A stretch of 15,092 nucleotides of DNA from Clostridium sp. CAG:411 (GTDB lineage Bacteria > Bacillota > Clostridia > Lachnospirales > Lachnospiraceae), in assembly GCA_000437275.1 (NCBI GenBank), contig FR899741.1, positions 1 to 15,092 of the forward strand, written 5' to 3'. Shown piece after piece: positions 1-6,486 of the stretch (positions are counted from its first letter, which is position 1; every line of letters begins with the position of its first letter). Position numbers and translations under genes: made by a program. The notes beneath the pieces are model-generated. The model was not told the origin of the DNA. It did not search any database and saw nothing but the letters and a program-made list of their open reading frames with translations.

Positions 1-3
1 GAC

Positions 4-21
4 GTGCGCCGCCAGGCGCAC
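4..21. repeat. GC-rich perfect palindrome
   Basis: The bases GTGCGCC and GGCGCAC form a perfect 7-bp stem around a 4-base loop. This 18-base element is almost all G+C inside AT-rich DNA and lies just before a terminator hairpin. It could be the 3' end of a plus-strand gene (one frame runs DVRRQAHNK then stop at 28-30, another RAPPGAQ then stop at 24), a dispersed palindromic repeat, or part of a structured RNA. The window edge prevents a decision. Confidence 0.5.
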
Positions 22-28
22 AATAAAT

Positions 29-54
29 AAAAAAGTGGGACAACCCACTTTTTT
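29..54. terminator. Bidirectional intrinsic terminator
   Basis: The stem AAGTGGG/CCCACTT with loop ACAA is extended by an A-run on the left pairing with a T-run on the right, giving about 11 bp. Both strands end in a U-tract, so it can stop transcription from a plus-strand gene left of the window and any minus-strand readthrough beyond the tRNA gene. Confidence 0.75.
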
Positions 55-106
55 TATGCTTTTTTACAATATATTTGTAAAGAACAAATTCCATATACCT
101 TTATAT

Positions 107-139
107 AAAAAAGGACTGTGATTTCAAATCACAATCCTT
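107..139 (-). terminator. Terminator of the tRNA-Thr transcript
   Basis: Read on the minus strand, AAGGATTGTGATT pairs with AATCACAGTCCTT through a 3-base loop, with one G-U wobble, and is followed by six T. It begins five bases after the tRNA 3' end, so it closes the tRNA transcription unit. Confidence 0.85.
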
Positions 140-143
140 ATCA

Positions 144-216
144 AGCCGACAAAGGGACTTGAACCCTCGACCTACTGATTACGAATCAGTTGCGCTACCA
201 ACTACGCCATGTCGGC
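144..216 (-). tRNA. tRNA-Thr, anticodon CGU
   Basis: The minus strand folds into a full cloverleaf of 73 nucleotides. The acceptor arm is GCCGACA/TGTCGGC, the D-loop contains GTTGGTAGCG, the anticodon stem is ACTGA/TCAGT around loop TTCGTAA, and the T-arm contains GGGTTCAAGTCCC. The anticodon CGT reads the threonine codon ACG. The discriminator base is U, as in other Gram-positive threonine tRNAs. No CCA is encoded, so it must be added after transcription. The gene stands alone with its own terminator. Confidence 0.95.
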
Positions 217-266
217 AAATCAAATTTAAAACAGCAAAGTAGTAAAGTCTACTTTTCACAAATCAA

Positions 267-295
267 ATTATACCCTTACGCTACCAAAAAGAAAA
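267..295 (-). promoter_or_regulatory. Probable promoter for tRNA-Thr
   Basis: A consensus -10 box TATAAT is on the minus strand at 267-272. The hexamer 17 bases upstream, at 290-295, is TTTTCT, a poor match to TTGACA. Transcription would start near 260 and give a leader of about 43 bases containing a small hairpin (AAAGTAG/CTACTTT, 236-255) before the mature tRNA. The -10 box is convincing; the -35 is not. Confidence 0.45.
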
Positions 296-322
296 CTCTT
301 GTTTTATTTTTCTTAACGAGTT
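286..322 (-). terminator. Possible weak terminator after the degV-family gene
   Basis: On the minus strand AACTC pairs with GAGTT across a loop of 19 bases that can add GTT/AAC with a bulge. It is followed by the T-rich stretch TTTTCTTTTT. The stem is short and overlaps the suggested -35 region of the tRNA promoter. No better terminator is visible between the degV-family stop and the tRNA. Confidence 0.25.
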
Positions 323-398
323 ATAATGTAAAGTTACCATTTTTTATACTATAAACTCTACTACTTTATCTACTACTCTTTTCCTTTACTAAAACATA

Positions 399-1235
399 TC
401 AATACGCAACAATAATTCCACCATCGTTAGCATAAAAACTACTAAGCCCGGCTGTATCTACCATAATATAATCTTTAAACGGAATTTTGCTCATGATAAG
501 ATTTTTAGTATATTCTGCTCTTTCTTTGTTATTACAATGGGCAATACCAAGAATTTTTTCTTTTGGATTCACCATATCCTTTTCAATCGCAGAAACCAGT
601 TTACCAAGTGCTTTTTTCATTCCCCGTCCTTGATCTACACGATTAATACTACCTTCTGGTGTAGATGACATTACTGCTTTAATATTTAATGTATTACAGA
701 TTACTGCTGTCACTGTTGATAAACGTCCGTTTCGTCGCAACACATCCAAAGACTCTAATACAAATTTCGTACACATTTCGTCTCTATATTGCAAAACATT
801 GGTACAAATTTCCTCAAAACTTTTTCCTGCTTCTTCTAATTCCTGTATACGAAGTGCCAATAACGTTTGTCCCACTGATGCGGATTTAGAATCGATAACA
901 AGAATATTTTTATCTGGATGTTCTTCCAGATAAAGTTTTTTTGCAAGTTCGGCACTATTATAGGAACCGCTTAATTTTGAGGACAAGGTAATAACAAAAA
1001 TATCATCAGCACAATCAAACTTTTCCATATATGCTTCTGGTGAAGGGCAAGCAGATGTTAATGTATGCTTACTCGCCTTCATTTTTTGTAGTAATTCCGC
1101 TTGGTTAAATGTTTCATCATCAATAATTTCCTCATCGTCTACCTGTATAACTAATGGTACAATTTCCACATTTCCTTTGCTTTTTATTTCCGTATTCAAA
1201 TCAGTAGAACTATCTCCAACAATTTTATATGACAT
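399..1235 (-). CDS. DegV family fatty-acid-binding protein
   Basis: The 278-residue product is a full-length DegV-family (EDD fold) protein. Members bind a fatty acid in a deep cleft; some serve as FakB, the lipid-carrying subunit of fatty acid kinase, and present exogenous fatty acids for phosphorylation. Visible family landmarks are the N-terminal DSSTDL (8-13), the TSACPSPEAY segment (60-69), SSKLSGSYNS (85-94), which holds Ser/Thr residues that contact the carboxylate in characterised members, and LRRNGRLS (about 166-173). It appears cytosolic, with no signal peptide or membrane segment. The start is supported by AGAGGAA upstream of ATG. It is a single-gene unit with its own promoter about 130 bases upstream. 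The specific lipid, and whether it acts as FakB, cannot be told from sequence. Confidence 0.92.
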   Translation of the reverse strand: MSYKIVGDSSTDLNTEIKSKGNVEIVPLVIQVDDEEIIDDETFNQAELLQKMKASKHTLTSACPSPEAYMEKFDCADDIFVITLSSKLSGSYNSAELAKKLYLEEHPDKNILVIDSKSASVGQTLLALRIQELEEAGKSFEEICTNVLQYRDEMCTKFVLESLDVLRRNGRLSTVTAVICNTLNIKAVMSSTPEGSINRVDQGRGMKKALGKLVSAIEKDMVNPKEKILGIAHCNNKERAEYTKNLIMSKIPFKDYIMVDTAGLSSFYANDGGIIVAY

Positions 1236-1364
1236 AACAAATTCCTCTTTTCTATTTTATATCTCTTGACAAAAATCACACTCCAAAATAAAGAAGTGAA
1301 CACCCATCATTAAAACGCAAAATAAAGTATTTTTCTCTTTTTTACATAGTTTTGATTACTACTT

Positions 1365-1394
1365 ATAATAACATTAAAAACGCTTGCTTGTCAA
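1365..1394 (-). promoter_or_regulatory. Sigma-A promoter for the degV-family gene
   Basis: The minus strand has a consensus -35 TTGACA (1389-1394), an 18-base spacer and -10 TATTAT (1365-1370) preceded by TGT, an extended -10. Transcription would start near 1358 and leave an untranslated leader of about 120 bases before the degV-family start at 1235. I see no riboswitch-like fold in that leader. Confidence 0.75.
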
Positions 1395-1600
1395 GATATA
1401 GAACAAAACGGACATAACTATCTTCTTTACGCATCTATGTACATCCATGTCGTCAACTTAAGCATCACAAATTAAATTATAGTTTCATAAAAGAACAAGC
1501 AAAAAAATATTCAAAAAATTAAACGGAATGTTTTCACAGGGGACATCCATAACGTCGGTCCTTAGTAAGCATTTTATTATAGGACGCACCTTTTATAGAA
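1395..1600. other. Gene-free stretch with two diverged short repeats
   Basis: The gap between the foldase operon terminator and the degV-family promoter holds no convincing gene. Two segments resemble each other: plus-strand ACATCCATGTCGTC at 1441-1454 and ACATCCATAACGTC at 1543-1556, differing at two of 14 positions, each with a nearby ACGG-containing stretch. On the minus strand both copies contain ATGGATGT. The copy at 1550 opens a 21-codon frame (1550 to 1485) with AAGGA eight bases upstream and a hydrophobic end. It is too short to call a gene. A TATAAT on the minus strand near 1575 lacks a good -35 box. The stretch could be a decayed repeat or a small RNA locus. Confidence 0.35.
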
Positions 1601-1634
1601 TAAAAAAGGAGATTATTTATTATTATAATCTCCT
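1601..1634 (-). terminator. Terminator of the rhamnose/foldase operon
   Basis: On the minus strand AGGAGATTAT pairs perfectly with ATAATCTCCT around an 8-base loop and is followed by TTTTTT. It begins 16 bases after the foldase stop codon and is a strong intrinsic terminator for the whole rfbABDC-foldase transcript. Confidence 0.9.
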
Positions 1635-1650
1635 CTTACACGCATTATAA

Positions 1651-2844
1651 CTATTCTTCTACATCAATTGAAAACGCTCCACTGTTATCATCCCCAGCAT
1701 CCTCACTATCGGTATCTGTTTCCTCTGCGTCTGTTTCTCCTTGATCCGAGTCATCTGTTGTATAAATTATGGAACCGATTGTAATCTTATCCCAGACATC
1801 CTTATTGACAGAAATGTCATAGCTATCTTTCACATCATCAAAAGCAGTCTTATAAATTTCATCCCTAGCGTCATTTAAAGCGGTATCTACAGCTTCATCA
1901 TAATACTCTGAATTATTATTGTCATTCATGCGGAACACATAATATGCAAATTCTGTCTCAACTACATCGGATACTTCTCCATTTTTCAATCCTTTTACAA
2001 TGGCATCTGCATCAACTTTTTTGTAAGTTCCATAACCTTCTCCGTCTTCTTCTACCATATAGTCGTCCGAGTATTCAATATATTTCTTCTGTGCATCACT
2101 CAGCAAGGATTCCATATCATTCTTGGCAGTTACCTTTTTGCCTACCTGTTTTAAATTATCCAAATGATCTTTTAATTCTTTTGCAGAATATGCATTTCCA
2201 TCATCATCTTCCTTATAAATACAATAATATTCATACATATATTCTCTGCAATCCTTCTTTGATACGGAAGCAGTTACCTTATCTGCATCAAACTTGCTGT
2301 CTTTTAGTAAAGATTCTTTGTATTGATCTAAGACAACCTGTTTCTCAAAATAAGTTAAAAGTTCATCTTTCATACCATCTACAGCAAGCTGTTCATCCGT
2401 GAGATTGGATGCAAAATCATCGTAATTGTCCTTTGCTGTTTTTTTATCGTCATCAGATAAACTATACCCTGCTTTTAAAGCTTCATTATACAGTACTGCA
2501 TCCTGCTCTACATTATTAATAATGTTTTCTTTTGCAATCTCTTCTCCCGTTTTATTGCCATTTTCTTCATCACTGGTTTCCCAATATGTGGTTCCATAAA
2601 ACTGCTCATAAATTTGGCTATATAACGCACCTGTCTCTTCTTCAGAATATACATAATACATAATATCTGCCAACGTATATTGTTCATCATCTATAGTCAC
2701 AATAACGTCCTGATCTTTTTTATCTTCTTTTTTAGATGTTTTTTTTGCATTATTGCCCTTTGTTGAACAACCTGACACGGTTCCAACAAGCATAATAGAA
2801 GCTAATGCGCAGACTGCTGTTCTTTTTAGAATATTCTTTTTCAT
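1651..2844 (-). CDS. PrsA/SurA-like foldase lipoprotein (parvulin-type)
   Basis: This is a secreted lipoprotein. A lysine-rich start, a hydrophobic segment and the lipobox VSGC place the lipidated cysteine near residue 26. A lysine-rich linker follows, then a helical region (about 50-190) and a parvulin-like domain (about 200-308) recognisable by NGEVSDVVETEFAYYVFRM, which matches the family pattern where a Gly-x-hydrophobic-Ser segment leads into a Gly-Tyr-His-like strand; here FAYYVF replaces it. The last 35 residues are strongly acidic. The likely role is extracytoplasmic protein folding or peptidyl-prolyl isomerisation, but catalytic activity is unproven. AAGGAGG (2850-2856) is only 2 bases from an ATG at 2847 and 5 bases from the one at 2844, so I prefer 2844. 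It lies 24 bases after rfbC and is probably cotranscribed with it. Confidence 0.8.
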   Translation of the reverse strand: MKKNILKRTAVCALASIMLVGTVSGCSTKGNNAKKTSKKEDKKDQDVIVTIDDEQYTLADIMYYVYSEEETGALYSQIYEQFYGTTYWETSDEENGNKTGEEIAKENIINNVEQDAVLYNEALKAGYSLSDDDKKTAKDNYDDFASNLTDEQLAVDGMKDELLTYFEKQVVLDQYKESLLKDSKFDADKVTASVSKKDCREYMYEYYCIYKEDDDGNAYSAKELKDHLDNLKQVGKKVTAKNDMESLLSDAQKKYIEYSDDYMVEEDGEGYGTYKKVDADAIVKGLKNGEVSDVVETEFAYYVFRMNDNNNSEYYDEAVDTALNDARDEIYKTAFDDVKDSYDISVNKDVWDKITIGSIIYTTDDSDQGETDAEETDTDSEDAGDDNSGAFSIDVEE

Positions 2845-2868
2845 CATTTCCTCCTTAGGTCACATCTT

Positions 2869-3435
2869 TTACTGAAACGAAAATTCCTTCATTGTATCTG
2901 TAAGTCCCTTCCATTTCTGATCTTTTTCTGAAATAATCAATTCCATGTCTTCTGTAATTGGCCATTCAACACCAATCTCCTTATCATTCCAAGCCAAACC
3001 ACCTTCGTCATTTGGATGATAAAAATCTGTACACTTATAAACAAATTCTGCTTCGTCTGACAATACTAAAAATCCATGCGCAAAGCCTTCTGGAATATAG
3101 AACTGCTTTTTATTTTCTGCGGATAACTCTACTCCAAACCATTTTCCAAAAGTGGCAGATGATTTTCTCAAATCAACAGCAACGTCAAATACTGCACCAC
3201 GAACTACACGAACTAATTTTCCTTGTGGAAAATTCTTCTGAAAATGCAATCCTCTTAAAACGCCTTTTGTAGACATAGATTGATTGTCCTGTACGAAAAC
3301 CATATCAAGTCCAGCTTCCACAAAATCATTTTGATTATAAGTTTCCATAAAGAAACCTCTTTCATCCTTAAAAACGGTTGGCTCTATTACACACAAACCT
3401 TCTATCTCACATTTGGTAACTGTAATCTTTCCCAT
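2869..3435 (-). CDS. rfbC: dTDP-4-dehydrorhamnose 3,5-epimerase
   Basis: RfbC (RmlC) catalyses the third step of dTDP-L-rhamnose synthesis, epimerising C3 and C5 of dTDP-4-keto-6-deoxyglucose. The 188-residue length is normal for this cupin family. Expected residues are present: His64 in RGLHFQ as catalytic base, Lys73 in QGKLVRV, and Tyr133 in FVYK; DERGFF (24-29) and PEGFAHGF (115-122) are typical. The open frame extends 17 codons further upstream, but those encode a charged stretch foreign to the family. GAGGAA sits seven bases before the ATG at 3435, so that start is chosen. The gene is third after rfbA-rfbB-rfbD, 70 bases after rfbD, with the foldase gene just downstream. Confidence 0.95.
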   Translation of the reverse strand: MGKITVTKCEIEGLCVIEPTVFKDERGFFMETYNQNDFVEAGLDMVFVQDNQSMSTKGVLRGLHFQKNFPQGKLVRVVRGAVFDVAVDLRKSSATFGKWFGVELSAENKKQFYIPEGFAHGFLVLSDEAEFVYKCTDFYHPNDEGGLAWNDKEIGVEWPITEDMELIISEKDQKWKGLTDTMKEFSFQ

Positions 3436-3468
3436 GAAATTATTCCTCGTTTCTCTTATTATTCTTCT

Positions 3469-3509
3469 ATAATTGTCTAAATCCAACTAAGTCGAACTGA
3501 AACAATTAT
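3469..3509. repeat. Inverted repeat between rfbD and rfbC
   Basis: ATAATTGT (3469-3476) and ACAATTAT (3502-3509) are perfect 8-bp inverted copies separated by 25 bases. One arm covers the rfbD stop codon. In the mRNA this would form a hairpin between the two genes, upstream of the rfbC ribosome binding site. It has no U-tract, so it is not a classic terminator. Confidence 0.45.
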
Positions 3510-4366
3510 TTTTCCTCTTCCTCTAACAATAGCTTCACATAACGTGCTGTCGCATCCTGCCAGCTTGGAAGTTTATGAAAACCATTGGCTGTCAGTTTTT
3601 CCTTACTCATACGACTATTTGTTGGACGTTTTGCCTTAGAAGGAAATGCATCACTGCCTACTGGAGTGATTGGCACATCCAATCCTGCCTGTTTGAAAAT
3701 TTCACATGTAAAATCAAACCAAGAGCAAAATCCTTCATTCGTTGCATGATAAATACCATAACGGTTTGTTTCCGCCATATCGCATAATAAAACAGCTAAA
3801 TCCGCTGTATATGTTGGTGAACCAAATTGGTCATTGACTACTTTTACAGCCCCGTTGTTTCTACCTAAATGCAACATTGTTTTAACAAAGTTTTTACCAT
3901 TGATACCAAATACCCAGGAAATACGCACAATATAATACTTTTCAAGATAACGTTGTACTTCTCGCTCTCCCAAAAATTTGGACATACCATATACATTTAA
4001 TGGTTCTGTCACCTTATCATCTGGTTCCCATGGACGTTCTCCCTGACCATCAAACACATAATCTGTACTGATATAAATCATTTTTATATCCATCTTCTTA
4101 CATGCCTTTGCAATATTGGCAGTTCCTTCTACATTTATTTTGTTGCAGATTCCAACATTGTCCTCAGCCGCATCTACTGCTGTATAAGCAGCGCAGTGAA
4201 CAACTGCATCTACCATAGAATGGGTAATTACCATATCTACCGCATTTGCATCTGTAATATCCATATCTTCAATATCTACACCTATTGCTGTATGTCCTCG
4301 TTTTTCCAACTCTTTTACAACATCATATCCAAGTTGTCCTTTTACACCTGTTACCAATATTCTCAT
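3506..4366 (-). CDS. rfbD: dTDP-4-dehydrorhamnose reductase
   Basis: RfbD (RmlD) performs the last step of dTDP-L-rhamnose synthesis, the NAD(P)H-dependent reduction of the 4-keto group. The 286-residue product is a short-chain dehydrogenase with the nucleotide-binding GVKGQLG (7-13), the strand STDYVFDG (100-107) and the catalytic YGMSK (Tyr126, Lys130). DQFGSPTYTADLA in the second half is typical of the substrate-binding part. It acts in the cytosol. AGAGG precedes the ATG at suitable spacing. It lies between rfbB and rfbC in one operon, with a hairpin in the gap on each side. Confidence 0.95.
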   Translation of the reverse strand: MRILVTGVKGQLGYDVVKELEKRGHTAIGVDIEDMDITDANAVDMVITHSMVDAVVHCAAYTAVDAAEDNVGICNKINVEGTANIAKACKKMDIKMIYISTDYVFDGQGERPWEPDDKVTEPLNVYGMSKFLGEREVQRYLEKYYIVRISWVFGINGKNFVKTMLHLGRNNGAVKVVNDQFGSPTYTADLAVLLCDMAETNRYGIYHATNEGFCSWFDFTCEIFKQAGLDVPITPVGSDAFPSKAKRPTNSRMSKEKLTANGFHKLPSWQDATARYVKLLLEEEEK

Positions 4367-4382
4367 AATAACCTCTTTTCTA

Positions 4383-4408
4383 TGTACTTATTTCTGAAAT
4401 AAAGTACA
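4383..4408. repeat. Hairpin between rfbB and rfbD
   Basis: On the minus strand TGTACTT pairs with AAGTACA and, after one bulged base, the stem continues with ATTT/AAAT. The hairpin fills much of the 57-base gap and ends just before the AGAGG of rfbD. No U-run follows. It may affect mRNA processing, stability or partial termination between the genes. Confidence 0.5.
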
Positions 4409-4423
4409 TCCTGTAAGAATCAC

Positions 4424-5446
4424 TTATAAGCGGTTTCCGTACATTTTATCAAAATAGTTTGCATATTCCCCTGATAAAATATTTTGCCACCATTCCTTGT
4501 TGTCTAAATACCACTGGATTGTCTGTTTAATACCTGTATCAAATGTATACTGAGGTTTCCATCCCAATTCTGTCTCTAACTTTGTCGGATCAATCGCATA
4601 ACGCAAATCATGTCCTGGACGATCTGTTACATATTTAATTAAGCTTTCTGGTTTATCCAACGCTTTTAAAATTGTCTTAACAACTTCTAAATTGGTTCTC
4701 TCGTTGTGTCCACCTACATTATAAACTTCTCCAACTGTCCCCTTATGAATAATTAAGTCGATTGCCTGACAATGGTCGGATACATGAAGCCAGTCACGTA
4801 CATTTTCGCCTTTTCCATATACAGGAAGTTCTTCATCTGCTAATGCACGACTAATCATAAGTGGAATCAATTTTTCCGGAAAATGATATGGTCCATAATT
4901 ATTGGAGCAACGTGAAATCGTAACTGGTAATCCAAATGTACGATAATATGCTAATACAAACAAATCTGCACTTGCTTTACTAGAACTATAAGGGCTAGAT
5001 GTATGCAATGGTGTCTCTTCCGTAAAGAACAAATCTGGTCTGTCCAATGGCAAATCACCATATACTTCATCTGTAGATACCTGATGGTATCTCTTTACAC
5101 CATATTTCTTTGAAGCATCTAATAAGACCTGTGTTCCCATAACATTTGTTTGGACAAAGATACCTGGATCTGTAATAGAGCGGTCTACATGACTTTCAGC
5201 AGCAAAGTTTACAACAATATCAAACTTCTCCTTTGCAAATAAATCCATAATAAAAGAGCGATCCGCAATATCTCCACAAACAAATTTGTAATTTGGCTTA
5301 TTCTCAACAGGTTTACATGTTTCTAAATTTCCCGCATAAGTAAGTAAATCCAAATTCACAATATCATATTCAGGATATTTATTTACCATATGATGTACAA
5401 AATTTCCTCCAATAAAACCGGCTCCTCCAGTAACTAAAATCTTCAT
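4424..5446 (-). CDS. rfbB: dTDP-glucose 4,6-dehydratase
   Basis: RfbB (RmlB) converts dTDP-glucose to dTDP-4-keto-6-deoxyglucose with a tightly bound NAD+. The 340-residue protein is an extended short-chain dehydrogenase with TGGAGFIGGNF at the N-terminus, FAAESHVDRSI (81-91), STDEVYGD (124-131) carrying the acid Asp126 and Glu127, and the catalytic YSSSK (Tyr153, Lys157). SRCSNNYGPYHFPEKLIP is a hallmark of the family, as is VRDWLHVSDH in the C-terminal part. The ribosome binding site is AAAGGA upstream of ATG. The gene starts 30 bases after rfbA, so the two are clearly cotranscribed. Confidence 0.97.
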   Translation of the reverse strand: MKILVTGGAGFIGGNFVHHMVNKYPEYDIVNLDLLTYAGNLETCKPVENKPNYKFVCGDIADRSFIMDLFAKEKFDIVVNFAAESHVDRSITDPGIFVQTNVMGTQVLLDASKKYGVKRYHQVSTDEVYGDLPLDRPDLFFTEETPLHTSSPYSSSKASADLFVLAYYRTFGLPVTISRCSNNYGPYHFPEKLIPLMISRALADEELPVYGKGENVRDWLHVSDHCQAIDLIIHKGTVGEVYNVGGHNERTNLEVVKTILKALDKPESLIKYVTDRPGHDLRYAIDPTKLETELGWKPQYTFDTGIKQTIQWYLDNKEWWQNILSGEYANYFDKMYGNRL

Positions 5447-5476
5447 GTTCTCTATCCTTTCTTTTTATGCATTATG

Positions 5477-6355
5477 TTAAATCAAATATTTACCGTCAAT
5501 CACATCTTTTAAATATGCACCATATTGATTTTTCTTGTATGTTTCATATATTTCTTCTAACTTTTTCTTAGAAATCCATCCATTCAAATAGGCGATTTCC
5601 TCTAAACATGCAATTTTTCTATGTTGATGTGTTTCTACTGTCCGAACAAAATTTGTTGCATCCACTAGCGACTCATGTGTACCAGTATCAAGCCAAGTAA
5701 ATCCTTGTCCTAATAGAGAAACTTCTAATTCTCCTTTTTCCAGATAAATTTTGTTCAAGTCTGTAATTTCTAGTTCTCCTCTTGCTGATGGAGAAAGACT
5801 TTTTGCAAAATCTACTACACGATTGTCATAAAAATACAACCCCGTAACACAATAATTACTCTTTGGATGCTCTGGCTTTTCCTCTATGGAAATAGCTCGA
5901 TTATTTTCATCAAACTCGACAATTCCAAATCGCTCCGGATCATCTACATAATACCCAAAAACGGTGGCACCTTTTTTCTTACTAGCGGCTGCCACTAAAC
6001 GCTTCTTCAATCCATGACCATGGAAAATATTATCTCCAAGAACCATAGCTACGGTATCTCCACCAATAAAGTCCTCCGCAATAAGAAACGCCTGTGCCAA
6101 TCCATCTGGCGATGACTGAATTTTGTATGTCAAATTAATACCAAACTGGTGTCCGTCACCAAGCAATGCCTCAAAACGCGCAGTATCATTTGGAGTTGAA
6201 ATAATTAATATGTCGCGAATTCCCGCATCCATTAAAACGGATATCGGATAATAGATCATCGGTTTATCATAAATGGGCAACAACTGTTTTGATGTAACTG
6301 TTGTCAGTGGATATAAACGTGTTCCGCTTCCACCAGCCAATACAATTCCTTTCAT
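5477..6355 (-). CDS. rfbA: Glucose-1-phosphate thymidylyltransferase
   Basis: RfbA (RmlA) joins glucose-1-phosphate and dTTP to give dTDP-glucose, the first step of the pathway and usually inhibited by the end product dTDP-L-rhamnose. The 292-residue protein has the nucleotide-binding GGSGTRLYPLT (8-18), SKQLLPIYDKPMIYYP (22-37), the metal-binding LGDN (106-109), EEKPEHPKSN and the TWLDTGTHESL segment. These fit the RmlA class rather than UTP-glucose-1-phosphate uridylyltransferases. AAGGAGA precedes ATG. This is the first gene of the operon, with a promoter about 50 bases upstream. Confidence 0.97.
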   Translation of the reverse strand: MKGIVLAGGSGTRLYPLTTVTSKQLLPIYDKPMIYYPISVLMDAGIRDILIISTPNDTARFEALLGDGHQFGINLTYKIQSSPDGLAQAFLIAEDFIGGDTVAMVLGDNIFHGHGLKKRLVAAASKKKGATVFGYYVDDPERFGIVEFDENNRAISIEEKPEHPKSNYCVTGLYFYDNRVVDFAKSLSPSARGELEITDLNKIYLEKGELEVSLLGQGFTWLDTGTHESLVDATNFVRTVETHQHRKIACLEEIAYLNGWISKKKLEEIYETYKKNQYGAYLKDVIDGKYLI

Positions 6356-6405
6356 ATTCTATCTCCTTTTTTATTCTTTTGCATAATTATTTTTATTGTA
6401 GCATT

Positions 6406-6435
6406 ATTATACACATAATTCAAGTTACAGTTCAA
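6406..6435 (-). promoter_or_regulatory. Promoter of the rfbABDC operon
   Basis: On the minus strand TTGAAC (6430-6435), an 18-base spacer and TATAAT (6406-6411) form a good sigma-A promoter. A second, overlapping arrangement is TTGAAT (6418-6423), a 17-base spacer and TACAAT (6395-6400). Either would begin the rfbA transcript about 35-50 bases before its start codon. No operator or riboswitch is seen. Confidence 0.7.
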
Positions 6436-6462
6436 AGGAGTGCGTAGCATTAAACTTATGTA

Positions 6463-6486
6463 CTACATGTTGTAGCCGCTTCTACA
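6463..6486. repeat. Two mutually exclusive small hairpins after the RNase H gene
   Basis: CTACA (6463-6467), TGTAG (6471-6475) and CTACA (6482-6486) allow the middle segment to pair with either neighbour, giving 5-bp stems with loops of 3 or 6 bases. They begin right at the RNase H stop codon. There is no U-run, so termination here is doubtful. Confidence 0.35.

Noticed and set aside
1257..1400. Inverted similarity between TATATCTCTTGACA near 1257-1271 and TTGTCAAGATATA near 1388-1400
   Set aside because: The right arm includes the -35 box and is upstream of the transcript start, so no RNA stem can form; an operator role would need arms of better match.
1944..2402. Plus-strand open frame of 152 codons inside the foldase gene, and similar plus-strand frames over all other genes
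   Set aside because: They lie opposite well-identified minus-strand genes, have no ribosome binding sites and show low-complexity compositions typical of antisense frames.
3436..3486. Upstream extension of rfbC to a start at 3486
   Set aside because: The extra 17 residues are unlike the family N-terminus, and a good ribosome binding site precedes the ATG at 3435.
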